From NCBI GenBank assembly GCA_020849625.1, contig JADLFV010000100.1, positions 1-63,587 of the forward strand: 63,587 nt of DNA. Reading direction: 5' to 3'. The DNA comes from Phycisphaeraceae bacterium (GTDB lineage Bacteria > Planctomycetota > Phycisphaerae > Phycisphaerales > Phycisphaeraceae). Below are positions 42,082 to 51,048 of this stretch, in pieces. Position 1 is the first letter of the stretch. Every line of letters begins with the position of its first letter. Below the pieces are notes generated by a model. It did not search any database, was not told the origin of the DNA, and was given only the letters and a program-made list of their open reading frames with translations. The translations under genes were made by a program, and so were the position numbers.

Positions 42082-43392
42082 TTATGAGTGTTCATCATCA
42101 GCTATCGGTGCGCAATATGGCCCTTCAGGGAAGACGGCCACGGACTGTCCCTCAAGCAGAGCGCGATCGAGCAGGGATTGGAGGGTTGTCTTCACTTCGT
42201 CATCTGCAACTGCATGGCCATGCACGTTCAACCGGCTGAGCAAGTCCTGCGGCAGGCCGGACGTGACAAAATGCAGATTCTGCTGCCCGATCTTCGCCAG
42301 CGAGCGACAGTGCATCTGGAACTGCCACTGATCTTTGATAAACACATTCGGCCGCTGGATGTCGTTGAGAAAATCCCGCCATCGCGTGGCGTATTCAAAC
42401 ATCGTCCGTTGGTATTTAGAACTGCCCACACCCTCGCGGCATCCGCCGAAGGCAATCACCATGCCGCCTTCACGTACAGCCGGCGTGGCGGAGACAAAGC
42501 CCTTGACGCACTGGTAAAACGTCGTGTCCAGCGGATCGCCGCCACTGGATGTGATCGCCACGTCGGCGGGCTTCACCACCGCGGGACACGCGCACTGGCG
42601 CACGAAGGTGCATGCAGCCCGGTGTGCCGCATCCAGTTCGCCCGCAAAGGCGCGGATCACCTGCCGATCCTTATTCAGCACGACGTTCAGCGAAAAATCC
42701 ACGCCGATCTGCCGGGCCACACTCAGCGCTTCCTCGTGCAGGGGATTGCCCTCCAGCATGCCATTGCGAGCATGAGGATCCGCGAGGAACTTCTGCCCAT
42801 GAAACTGCTTCACGGTTGCCAGCGCGGTCAGCCCGGGGCATACCGCCTTTCGACCGCCGGAGAAGCCCGCCATAAAATGCGGCTCGACCAGACCGGTGAT
42901 CAATCGGAAACCCGCTTTGACAAATGAACGATTCAGACGCACCGTCGCGCCCGACCAGCTCGGCGCCTGCAGTGCGATCAGGTCGCTGCTCTCGGAGCGA
43001 TGGTCCTCGATCCGGTATTGGGCTGCCACCTCCGGGCCGAACATTGCGACGCGCTCGGCCGGCGTGCTGGAGCGGTGATTGCCCGTGGCGATCAGGATCA
43101 GAATATCCGACCGGGGCACGCCGACGGATTCGATCTCAGCCAGCAGTTGCGGCAGTAAGGCGGCGTAGGGAATCGGACGGGAGATGTCGCTGACGACGAC
43201 CACCACGTCACCAGTGCGCCGCTGCGCCAGGGCTGCCCGCAGATTCGCTGCGGCGATCGGCATCTCCCAGGCTTTTCGCACCAGATGGTTCGCTGAATCA
43301 GCGGGCGAAGGGAACCTGGATTCATAAACGATGGCGCTATCCGGCACACGCAGTGTGATCGTCTCTCGATCATACCTGAATGAGGCTTGCAT
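42082..43392 (-). CDS. larA: LarA-type nickel-dependent racemase/epimerase
   Basis: The 436-residue product carries the key residues of the lactate-racemase family: the nickel-pincer lysine in GGRKAVCPG, and the catalytic or ligand histidines in ATGNHR, VEPHFMAGFSGG and DPHARNG. Family members racemise lactate, malate or other hydroxyacids; one subgroup epimerises D-gluconate at C2. In this sugar cluster, sugar-acid epimerisation is more likely than lactate racemisation. The cofactor-making genes larB, larC and larE are not in the window and would be needed elsewhere. Confidence 0.85.
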   Translation of the reverse strand: MQASFRYDRETITLRVPDSAIVYESRFPSPADSANHLVRKAWEMPIAAANLRAALAQRRTGDVVVVVSDISRPIPYAALLPQLLAEIESVGVPRSDILILIATGNHRSSTPAERVAMFGPEVAAQYRIEDHRSESSDLIALQAPSWSGATVRLNRSFVKAGFRLITGLVEPHFMAGFSGGRKAVCPGLTALATVKQFHGQKFLADPHARNGMLEGNPLHEEALSVARQIGVDFSLNVVLNKDRQVIRAFAGELDAAHRAACTFVRQCACPAVVKPADVAITSSGGDPLDTTFYQCVKGFVSATPAVREGGMVIAFGGCREGVGSSKYQRTMFEYATRWRDFLNDIQRPNVFIKDQWQFQMHCRSLAKIGQQNLHFVTSGLPQDLLSRLNVHGHAVADDEVKTTLQSLLDRALLEGQSVAVFPEGPYCAPIADDEHS

Positions 43393-43433
43393 GCGGTCAA
43401 CCTTTGCGTCTCATGCAGACCCTGCTTACGACT

Positions 43434-44714
43434 TCATCCCATGTTTCTGATCACAGCAAACTCACCGGTGGTCGCAGCTTCGAGGATCGGCCCCATGTAT
43501 CGGTCGATGGTGTCAGCGGAAAGCGGCACAGGCATGTTCTTCAGCTTTGATTCGAGCTTGGGATTTTTCGCGGCAGACAGGCATCGCGTGACGTGCTCCT
43601 GGGAGAACCCATCGACTTGCGACAGTGTGGTTGGAAACCCGATGTCATCGCTGAGAGCGACCATCGCGCGGGCGACAGCCAGCCCAAGTTCGCGGCCGCA
43701 CAGTGAAGCGTAATCCGCCTGTGAATAGCCGGCAGAGGCATAAATTTCGCCCACGGCGCGGAGTCTTTCTTCGATCGCCGGTGCGAAGAAGACCACGTAA
43801 TACGGATTCATCAGGGCGCATGCCCGTCCGTGCGGCAGCAGATCCACGAGTGAAAAGCTGTTCAGATGAGCGCCGTTGGTGCCTCCGATCATGATGGCGT
43901 AACCACCCAGGTCCGTCGCCAGCCCCAGAGCCTCGCGGGCGGGAAGGTTATTCGGATCATCTGCTGCGATTTTGATGTGATGGACCACCAGGTCGATCGC
44001 CAGCAGGCACACCTGCCGGGCCAGGGCAAGCTTGTCATCCGGGATACCCATCAGCACCTCCAGCGCATGAGCAATGCCGTCCAAAGCGCCGTCCATCGTG
44101 AAACTCTTGGGCATCGAGGTGGTCCACCTGTAATCGAACAACGCCTTGGGCGGGACCACGGCCTGATCCACAATGAGCATTTTCTGATTGGTCGCAAAGT
44201 CCGTGACATTGGAATATTTCGTCAGGTGCGCCGCGCTGCTCGAAGCCAGTTGGACCGCCACCAGCGGGATCATCTTTTTGTTCGCGGCCTCGAGTTGGGC
44301 TGTGACCTGACCGACGCCGAAGTAACTGTCGAAATCGCCTCCCAGAACATGATGAGCCACCGCCGCCTTGACCGCGTCGATGCCGCTGCCTCCGCCGATG
44401 GCGATCACGACGTCCGGTTGCTGTCGTCCGATCGCTTCGCCGATGCGGAACACATCTTCGCGCGGCGCATTGGGCCCGGCGCCGGGAATCAGTTCTCCGG
44501 CCGGTTCAACCCCCGCGGATACCAGCGACGACATGGCGGCCGCCTGGATCGGCCTGCTCCAGGCTTGCGCCGCACCATCGACCACCAGCGAGGCCCGCCT
44601 GCCGAATTCCGCCGCCAGATCACCCAGGCGCTCGAAGCAATTCAAACCAAAAACATAATGGCGCCCTTTCCAGTTCCTGAGAAGGTCTGCTGCCTGTTGC
44701 TTTTTGTTTGACAT
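43434..44714 (-). CDS. Iron-containing alcohol dehydrogenase family protein
   Basis: The 426-residue product is of the group III Fe-ADH family. The NAD-binding motif is AIGGGSGIDAVKAA and the metal-site region includes DGIAHALE and IMIGGTNGAHLNSFSL, the latter supplying His. AGAGGGAG lies before the ATG at 44714, which is preferred to the upstream frame. It lies directly after the transketolase pair, so it probably reduces the aldehyde released by the transketolase, or oxidises a polyol. Confidence 0.85.
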   Translation of the reverse strand: MSNKKQQAADLLRNWKGRHYVFGLNCFERLGDLAAEFGRRASLVVDGAAQAWSRPIQAAAMSSLVSAGVEPAGELIPGAGPNAPREDVFRIGEAIGRQQPDVVIAIGGGSGIDAVKAAVAHHVLGGDFDSYFGVGQVTAQLEAANKKMIPLVAVQLASSSAAHLTKYSNVTDFATNQKMLIVDQAVVPPKALFDYRWTTSMPKSFTMDGALDGIAHALEVLMGIPDDKLALARQVCLLAIDLVVHHIKIAADDPNNLPAREALGLATDLGGYAIMIGGTNGAHLNSFSLVDLLPHGRACALMNPYYVVFFAPAIEERLRAVGEIYASAGYSQADYASLCGRELGLAVARAMVALSDDIGFPTTLSQVDGFSQEHVTRCLSAAKNPKLESKLKNMPVPLSADTIDRYMGPILEAATTGEFAVIRNMG

Positions 44715-44792
44715 GAGTCCGCTCCCTCTGCGCTGGATGCACATGAAATACTTCGATGCACGAGTTTCAGGATTTGCAGTTTGATACAACTG

Positions 44793-45755
44793 CTATCTGT
44801 CAGTGTGCTTCATCGCGATGGCCCGTTGGGCTGCCGTAACCACTTGTTCTCTGCTCAGCCCGGCCCGAGCCAGGATGTCCGCATACGGCCCGGACTCGCC
44901 GAATCGATCCTCCAGGCCAACGCGAATGACCGGCACAGGGTGGGTGTGGCAGACGGCAGACGCTACGGCTGCGCCCAACCCACCGATGATGTTGTGTTCC
45001 TCGACGGTGACGATCGCACCTGTCTGCTCGGCGGCGCGCTGCACCAGTTCCACATCGAGCGGCTTGATGGTGTGCATGTCAATCAGCCTGACTCGAAGTC
45101 CCTGGGCTACCAGCTCATCAGCCGCCTGTTGCGCGATGCCTGACGCGACGCCACAGGCGATCAGTGTCACGTCGCTTCCGTCCTGGATCTGTACACCTTG
45201 ACCGATGACGAACGGATGATCCTCATCAAACCGCTTTTCCACCTCCGCACGCGACAGGCGTAGATAGACCGGGCCTTTGTGTTCCAGCATGGCGCGCGTG
45301 GCCAGGCGCGTTTCCGTGATGTCACTGGGCACCAGAACAGTCATGTTCGGCAGAGCGGTCATCACGGCCAGGTCCATTATGGACTGGTGCGAGGCTCCGT
45401 CAGCGAAGTCGCTCAGTCCCGCGTAACCACCGGCCAGCTTGACATTCAGACTGTTGTAAGCCAACAGGCTGCGCACCTGATCGCCGGCACGCAGGCTTAG
45501 CAGGAATGCAAAGGTCGAGGCCACCGGAATCAGCCCTGTTGCACTCAGCCCGGCCGCTGCAGCGACCATGTTCGCTTCCGCGATGCCCATATTGAAAAAC
45601 CGCTCGGGATAAGCCGTGGCGAACTGTCGTGTCTGCGTGCTGCTGGCGCAATCCGCGTCCAGCACGACCATGTCCGGAAACTCGTCGGCCAACGCAACCA
45701 GCGTTTCGCCGAACACCTGCCGCATCGGCTTGATTTCGCATTGAGCCACCGTCAT
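44793..45755 (-). CDS. Transketolase, C-terminal subunit
   Basis: The 320-residue product is the pyrimidine-binding plus C-terminal half of a transketolase split into two chains (FNMGIAEANMVAAAAGLSAT carries the family Glu; GASHQSIMDLAVM carries His). Overlap with the N-terminal subunit gene by four bases means stoichiometric translation. Such split, two-chain transketolases occur in catabolic operons for unusual sugars. Confidence 0.9.
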   Translation of the reverse strand: MTVAQCEIKPMRQVFGETLVALADEFPDMVVLDADCASSTQTRQFATAYPERFFNMGIAEANMVAAAAGLSATGLIPVASTFAFLLSLRAGDQVRSLLAYNSLNVKLAGGYAGLSDFADGASHQSIMDLAVMTALPNMTVLVPSDITETRLATRAMLEHKGPVYLRLSRAEVEKRFDEDHPFVIGQGVQIQDGSDVTLIACGVASGIAQQAADELVAQGLRVRLIDMHTIKPLDVELVQRAAEQTGAIVTVEEHNIIGGLGAAVASAVCHTHPVPVIRVGLEDRFGESGPYADILARAGLSREQVVTAAQRAIAMKHTDR

Positions 45756-46567
45756 TGCACCGCCTCCAGTTCCGCCATGGCCTTGGCGAAGGAATCGTCA
45801 TCCACGGGCTTGCCATGCCAGGCGGACTGGCCTTCCATAAATGAGACCCCCTTGCCCTTCACGGTTTCAGCGACGATGACAGCCGGAGCGTTGATCGCCA
45901 CTGCGGCCTTCAGCGTATCCCGCAGTGCCGCGCAGTCATGGCCATTGCAACACAACGCCCGCAGGCCGAATGACTCAACCTTGGCTGCGACATCGCCCAT
46001 CGGCATGATGAGATCTTCCGGCCCGTCTAGTTGCACATGGTTGCGGTCAATGATGGCTGTGAAATTGGCCGGCCGCCATTTCGCCAGGGCCATCAGGGCT
46101 TCCCAGTTCTGACCTTCATTCAACTCACCATCACCGCAGAGCACATAAACCCGCCAGCTTTCGCCTCTCACCCGCGCCGCCAGGGCCATGCCCAGTCCCA
46201 CACTCAGCCCCATCCCCAGCGAGCCCGTGGACATATCCACTCCGGCCAGCCTCATGACGGGATGGCCCTGTAGAGGGCTGCCCATCTTCCGTAGTGTCAT
46301 CAGCAATGACTCGTCGAAAAATCCTTTGCGGGCCAGTGTCGCATAAAGGGCGGGCGCCGCGTGGCCCTTGGAAAGCACGAATCGGTCACGCAACGGCCAG
46401 CCCGGCTGGGCAGGGCGCACGTTCAGGAATTCATCATAAAGAACGGTCAGTATCTCAGCGCATGAGAAGCTGCCGCCGGTGTGGCCGCTGCCAGCCGCGT
46501 GATTCATCCGCAGGATCGTTCTGCGCAGGGCTTGGGCGGTGCGTTGCATCTGATCAGCAGAAGGCAT
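45752..46567 (-). CDS. Transketolase, N-terminal subunit
   Basis: The 271-residue thiamine-pyrophosphate-binding half. The TPP motif is visible as CGDGELNEGQNWEALM (Gly-Asp-Gly to Asn) near residue 145, with HAAGSGHTGGSFSCAEIL at the N-terminus and SKGHAAPALYATLA. It pairs with the overlapping C-terminal subunit. Nine bases separate it from the isomerase gene upstream. Confidence 0.91.
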   Translation of the reverse strand: MPSADQMQRTAQALRRTILRMNHAAGSGHTGGSFSCAEILTVLYDEFLNVRPAQPGWPLRDRFVLSKGHAAPALYATLARKGFFDESLLMTLRKMGSPLQGHPVMRLAGVDMSTGSLGMGLSVGLGMALAARVRGESWRVYVLCGDGELNEGQNWEALMALAKWRPANFTAIIDRNHVQLDGPEDLIMPMGDVAAKVESFGLRALCCNGHDCAALRDTLKAAVAINAPAVIVAETVKGKGVSFMEGQSAWHGKPVDDDSFAKAMAELEAVQ

Positions 46568-46575
46568 GACGGTGA

Positions 46576-47400
46576 TTACCTCCGTGCGTACGACTCAATT
46601 CGGGGCAGTATGAACGCGGCTGCCTGGCGGGCGGCGGTGTCCGGGTCGGGCCTGGGCAGAATTTCTATTGATGCCCAGCCGTCAAAACCGGCTCGGGCCA
46701 GGCTTTCGAACACGTCGTCGAAATCCAGGTGTCCCTGTCCCGGGGCCAGGCGATTCGAGTCCGCCAGATGAATGTATTTGATGAGATTCGCGTGCCGGAT
46801 CAAGGACTCGCCGATGTGGGAGTCTTCAATGTTCATGTGAAACACATCGGGCATGAGGCCCAGATTGGGCCGTCCCACTCTGGCCAGCAGGCATGCTCCC
46901 TCGTCCATATTGTTGACAAGATTGATCTCATAGCGGTTCACGGGCTCGATAAGGATGGTGACTTTGCGTCCGGCAGCGTAGTCGCAGATGCGCTGCGTGG
47001 TCTCGATGAACAGATCTTCCGCCTGGGCTGGCGACTGGCCGGCAGCGATGAATCCGCGTGCCCGGCCGACGTTCAGCAGTCCCCCGAAGTCCGCGGCCAG
47101 CTCGGTCAGCCCCTCGAATACACGAACCACCTCGTCGCGTTTGCCGGCATCGGGGTGCGTGAAGTACAGACCGAGCACCGCAAAGACCTGTCCCGTGCTG
47201 ATGCAACTGACTTCCAGGCGGTACTGGTTCAGTAGTCCAAGCAACTTTCGCCGGTCCACATCATCAGCCGTTTTCAGCGCCAGTTCGACGCCGTGATAAC
47301 CGAATTCGGCGGCTTTGCGCAGGGAATTTTCGAATCCGCGCCAGACGACAAATGCGTCGGGCGGGGCCTGATCACCCGCGATGGCGACTGACAGCTTCAT
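46576..47400 (-). CDS. Sugar phosphate isomerase/epimerase, first gene of minus operon
   Basis: The 274-residue TIM-barrel protein has metal-ligand segments ILIEPVNRYEINLVN (Glu), LMPDVFHMNIED (Asp/His), KYIHLADSNRLAPGQGHLDF (His, Asp and substrate loop) and SIEILPRPDP (Glu). This matches D-tagatose 3-epimerase/IolE-like folds. GAGAAGGGG lies before the ATG at 47400. It is transcribed from the operator-bearing promoter at 47448-47476. Confidence 0.87.
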   Translation of the reverse strand: MKLSVAIAGDQAPPDAFVVWRGFENSLRKAAEFGYHGVELALKTADDVDRRKLLGLLNQYRLEVSCISTGQVFAVLGLYFTHPDAGKRDEVVRVFEGLTELAADFGGLLNVGRARGFIAAGQSPAQAEDLFIETTQRICDYAAGRKVTILIEPVNRYEINLVNNMDEGACLLARVGRPNLGLMPDVFHMNIEDSHIGESLIRHANLIKYIHLADSNRLAPGQGHLDFDDVFESLARAGFDGWASIEILPRPDPDTAARQAAAFILPRIESYARR

Positions 47401-47447
47401 TTCGTGCCCCTTCTCGCCGATGCCCGGACGGCCATGTCCATGGGACC

Positions 47448-47476
47448 AATGTAGCAGGCTGGCAGAGATCCTGCAA
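47448..47476 (-). promoter_or_regulatory. Promoter of the minus catabolic operon
   Basis: On the minus strand TTGCAG (-35, 47471-47476) and TACATT (-10, 47448-47453) are 17 bases apart. The -35 box lies inside operator half-sites, so a bound repressor would block it. The leader to the start at 47400 is about 40 bases. Confidence 0.5.
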
Positions 47477-47520
47477 ATAATTGCGTTAATAATCCCCAAT
47501 ATCAACGCAATAATTGCGTT
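47471..47520. promoter_or_regulatory. Twin operator of the divergent catabolic operons
   Basis: AACGCAATAATTGCGTT (47504-47520) is a perfect 17-bp palindrome. Its half AATAATTGCGTT is repeated exactly at 47476-47487, with centres 33 bases apart, about three DNA turns. The first site covers the minus -35 box and the second abuts the plus promoter. This is the layout expected for cooperative control by a dimeric or tetrameric regulator. Confidence 0.65.
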
Positions 47521-47522
47521 TG

Positions 47523-47550
47523 TTGCTTGCCCGGGAAGACCTAATATGCT
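47523..47550 (+). promoter_or_regulatory. Candidate promoter of the plus catabolic operon
   Basis: TTGCTT (47523-47528) and TATGCT (47545-47550) are 16 bases apart. They lie just downstream of the palindromic operator. The transcript would carry a leader of about 200 bases before the UroD-like gene, in which no clear structure was found. Confidence 0.4.
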
Positions 47551-47760
47551 ACTTTCTCTCTCTCCGCTGCACGCAGTGCTGACTTCAGTTACATCGGAGC
47601 TGATCGCTGAGTGCAGGACAAGAGCAAGGCCATGACCAAGGCAGTTGATGGGTTGCTTACAACTTGCCTGGATGTGGCAACGATGTGGAGATGTCGCGAT
47701 CGATACAGAGTAACGCGCATGTTGCACGTATCAGCAGTAAACGGAGCGTAAGGGACAATC

Positions 47761-48816
47761 ATGCAATCGCCTGCATATCAACCCGACTTTGACAATTTAT
47801 CACGCATTCTCAGTGGTGGCCAAGGATTTCGCGTACCCACCGCGGAACTGGGCATTGACGTAAAAATCAAAGAGAAATTACTCGGCCGCCATCTTGAAAC
47901 ACTGGCCGACGAAATTGAATTTCGATATCGGGCTGGCTACGACTTCGCATGGTTGAGTGTCGGCATGATCGATCCGGCCGGTACGGTCAGTCGGCAGTTT
48001 CTGGACCAGGATGACAAACGTCATTTCTCGGGTCGCGATGACCGGGTGTGGGCCCGGATGCACGAGGGCTGTATCACCAGCAGCAGAGATCTTGATCATC
48101 TGGCATTGCCCGACCCAGCCCGACTCGATTATTCAGAATTCATCGATGGGGCCAGACTTCTGAAGACGGGCATGAAATTTGTCGGCGTTCTCGGCAAGAT
48201 ATTCACCGCTTCATGGATGCTGATGGGCATGGAAGACTTCTGCGAAGGCATCTATGGCAATCCAGCGCTGGTGGAGGCGCTGGTCAGACGCATTGGAGAA
48301 ATGCAAGTCGCTGTGGCAGAGCAGATCGTTCGCTTTGACAGCGTGGGGGCCCTATGGCTGCCGGATGATGTCGCCTACCACACCGGACCCATGGTCAGTC
48401 CTCAATGGCTCGATGAGCACGTGTTCAACTATTACCGACGCATCGTTGAAGCAGCCCACCGATACCATAAGCCTGTGATTTATCACTCCGATGGCAACAT
48501 GATGCCGCTGATCCCCATCATTCTCGACTGCGGCTTTGACGCTTTGAATCCCATCGAGCCGGAGTCGATGGACATCTACAAATTACGTGAACAGGTCGGC
48601 ACCAGGCTGTGCCTGGTGGGTAACATCCGTGTTCATACACTGGCTACCGGTTCGCCGCAGGAGATTCGCAGCATGGTGCGCGAACGTATCCAGCGCTTGG
48701 GTCGGGATGGCGCCTACGTGGTCGCATCCAGCAATTCGATCCCCGACTATGTTCCCTATGAAAACTTCAGAGCCATGATCGATGCGGTGGCAGAGTACGC
48801 GACGGAAATGGTCTAG
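47761..48816 (+). CDS. Uroporphyrinogen decarboxylase-family protein
   Basis: The 351-residue UroD-superfamily barrel has GALWLPDDVAYHTGPMVSP, KPVIYHSDGNMMPLIPIILD and CLVGNIRVHTLATGSP as superfamily landmarks. The HSDGN segment is typical of the MtaA/CmuA-like branch seen in planctomycete carbohydrate clusters. It is first gene of the plus operon, 45 bases before the mannonate-dehydratase-like gene. Substrate unknown; unlikely to act in heme synthesis. Confidence 0.82.
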   Translation: MQSPAYQPDFDNLSRILSGGQGFRVPTAELGIDVKIKEKLLGRHLETLADEIEFRYRAGYDFAWLSVGMIDPAGTVSRQFLDQDDKRHFSGRDDRVWARMHEGCITSSRDLDHLALPDPARLDYSEFIDGARLLKTGMKFVGVLGKIFTASWMLMGMEDFCEGIYGNPALVEALVRRIGEMQVAVAEQIVRFDSVGALWLPDDVAYHTGPMVSPQWLDEHVFNYYRRIVEAAHRYHKPVIYHSDGNMMPLIPIILDCGFDALNPIEPESMDIYKLREQVGTRLCLVGNIRVHTLATGSPQEIRSMVRERIQRLGRDGAYVVASSNSIPDYVPYENFRAMIDAVAEYATEMV

Positions 48817-48861
48817 GCTCAACCTTCCACGATCATACAGCGCCAATCATTGAGGCAGTTG

Positions 48862-49851
48862 ATGAAAATATCACTTCTGGTAACTCCATGTGATGATCAC
48901 AACCTTGCTCTGGCGGCACAGATCGGGGTTGAACATATTGTTTCCGTCTATCCCGGTCTTGAACGCAAGACACTGGAAACGTTTTGCAAGCGTGTGGAAG
49001 GTTTCGGCATGAAGGTCGGTGCTGTCGAGCGCCTGATACCCAGGCTGAAGTTCATACACAATGAGCCGGGTCGTGATGCGCAGATCGATGACTTTATCAC
49101 CTTGATCAGAAATATGGGGGATTGCGGCGTTCCCGTCCTGTGCTATAGCTGGATGCCGGACGATGACTGGCAGAGAACTGATCTGTGTGTTCAAGATCGC
49201 GGGGGATCGCTGGTCACTGAGTTTGACATCACCAGGTCGCCCAACGTGCCGACCGACACCGGCTATGCTCGCTCAACCAGGTCTCGCACCTCGGTCGAGC
49301 AGCAATGGGAAAACCTGGAATATTTTCTGAACCGGGTCGTGCCTGTCGCTGAGGATGCGGGCGTCAAGCTTTCCATGCATCCGACCGATCCGCCCGTACC
49401 CGTGCTCTGCGGCCAACCAAGGATCATGATACACCCCGAAGAATTTCTGCGACAGGTGAAGTTGGTTGATAGCCCAGCCAACGGGGTCTGCTTCTGCCAG
49501 GGCACGTTTGCTTCATGCGAGCAAGAAATCGACTTGCCGGCATGGATCAGACGATTGGCGCCGCATATCAATTATGTTCATTTCCGCGATGTGGTCGGCA
49601 GAGGGAACAAATTTCGTGAGGCATGGCACGATAACGGCCAAACGGACATGCTTGCATGCATGAGTGCCTATTACGATGCTGGTATCGATGTGCCCATCCG
49701 TCCCGATCACGCTCCCACCATGGCCGGTGAATCTAACGAATACCCGGGCTATCACATGCAGGGGCGACTATTTGCCGTTGGCTATATGCGTGGTTTAATG
49801 CAGGCATGTTCTGCCCGACGACTTGATGAGTCCGACAGAAGAAATCAATAA
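48862..49851 (+). CDS. Mannonate dehydratase (UxuA)-family protein
   Basis: UxuA converts D-mannonate to 2-keto-3-deoxygluconate. The 329-residue product has family landmarks: LSMHPTDPPVP (UxuA has HPDDPP), NGVCFCQGTF, INYVHFRDV, IPIRPDHA-type RPDHAPTMAGE, and the closing GYMRGL. The Asp-to-Thr change in HPTDPP and the shorter length (UxuA is 350-394) suggest an altered substrate. GAGG lies before the ATG at 48862. Confidence 0.82.
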   Translation: MKISLLVTPCDDHNLALAAQIGVEHIVSVYPGLERKTLETFCKRVEGFGMKVGAVERLIPRLKFIHNEPGRDAQIDDFITLIRNMGDCGVPVLCYSWMPDDDWQRTDLCVQDRGGSLVTEFDITRSPNVPTDTGYARSTRSRTSVEQQWENLEYFLNRVVPVAEDAGVKLSMHPTDPPVPVLCGQPRIMIHPEEFLRQVKLVDSPANGVCFCQGTFASCEQEIDLPAWIRRLAPHINYVHFRDVVGRGNKFREAWHDNGQTDMLACMSAYYDAGIDVPIRPDHAPTMAGESNEYPGYHMQGRLFAVGYMRGLMQACSARRLDESDRRNQ

Positions 49852-49948
49852 ACTACTGGATGCCACATCCATGTTCATCTCATGATCGCGGTCGGCAAAG
49901 AGTTTGATGGCTTCGTGCGCGGCGCAGTATACTTTCATCCAACAGGGA

Positions 49949-50941
49949 TCAACCGCTACGAATCGGGTCGGGTGGTCGCCAGGGTGGTGGACAGATTGCA
50001 TCCAGCTTAGCCAGATGATGGGGCGGAATCGCCACGTCCGCGGCGGCCACCGCATCCTGCAACTGCTGGATGTTCTTAATTCCCACGACCAGCGAACTGA
50101 TAGCGGGCTGCGTCAGTGTCCAGGCCAGGCAGTATTGAGCGATAGGCGCAGCCGCTTCTTCTGCAAGGGTCGCAATGGCCTCTAATTTGTCGAACATCGC
50201 TTCATCTGGTTTCCAGACCCAATCGGGCTTCTCCGCAGCGCGCGAACCGGCTGGGGGAGGCTGTCCGCGATGGTATTTACCTGTCAACAGCCCGCCTTCC
50301 AGAGACCGATACGGCGTGACGCCGATGCCGTGCGCCTGACAAAACTCCAGATCATGCTGTAGTTCCCGCCGCAGCATACTGAAAGGAATCTGGGAACTGA
50401 TCAGGCGCGGACAATGCCTTTGATCCGACAGCCACAACAAGCGACAGAGTTGCCATGCCAGGTGATTCGACGCGCCAAAGTAGCGGACCTTGCCCTGTCT
50501 GACCGCCGTGTCCATCGCTTGAAGTGTGACTTCCGGCGGAACCAGTTTGTCAGGCCAGTGTAGGATATACAGATCGATGGCTTCGGTTTGCAGACTTCGC
50601 AGGCTGCGCTCCAGTTGTCGCAGGATATGCACGGCGGATAATCCGCGGTCCTGGGGCCCGGGACCGATCGGTGAACAGACCTTGGTTGCCAGGATCACCT
50701 GATCACGCCGTTCGCGCAGGGCCTTGCCAACGATCTGTTCCGTGAGTCCGCCGGGACTTCCCAGATAACGGTTATAGCCCTCGTAAACATCGGCAGTATC
50801 CACGAAATTGATACCCATGTCGATGGCGGCATGGGTCAGTCTGATAGCCTCTGACTCTTCTACTGGTGAGCCGAACGTCATTGTGCCCAGGCAAATGGGC
50901 GAAACCACCAGGCCGCTGCCACCTAAGGGACGATATTGCAT
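49949..50941 (-). CDS. Aldo/keto reductase
   Basis: A 330-residue AKR with catalytic Tyr (VDTADVYEGYN), Lys (VILATKV) and His (LYILHWPD), and the NADP segment VVGIKNIQQL. It belongs to a different subgroup from the two duplicated AKRs at 17-19 kb. It faces the UxuA-like gene tail to tail across 97 bases with no visible terminator. It probably oxidises or reduces a sugar in the same catabolic route. Confidence 0.88.
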   Translation of the reverse strand: MQYRPLGGSGLVVSPICLGTMTFGSPVEESEAIRLTHAAIDMGINFVDTADVYEGYNRYLGSPGGLTEQIVGKALRERRDQVILATKVCSPIGPGPQDRGLSAVHILRQLERSLRSLQTEAIDLYILHWPDKLVPPEVTLQAMDTAVRQGKVRYFGASNHLAWQLCRLLWLSDQRHCPRLISSQIPFSMLRRELQHDLEFCQAHGIGVTPYRSLEGGLLTGKYHRGQPPPAGSRAAEKPDWVWKPDEAMFDKLEAIATLAEEAAAPIAQYCLAWTLTQPAISSLVVGIKNIQQLQDAVAAADVAIPPHHLAKLDAICPPPWRPPDPIRSG

Positions 50942-51048
50942 ATTCAGTACCCTACCGATGGAATCATTCCAAGTCAATAAAAAGAAGATCGCCTTGAAAT
51001 GGATGAAATAGATCAAACAGCCAGAAATTCTGCGTTAGTGGTTCAACC

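Noticed and set aside
43434..47400. Firm assignment as a sulfoquinovose (sulfo-transketolase) operon
   Set aside because: No sulfoquinovosidase, sulfoquinovose isomerase or sulfonate exporter is recognised, and LarA does not fit the known pathway.
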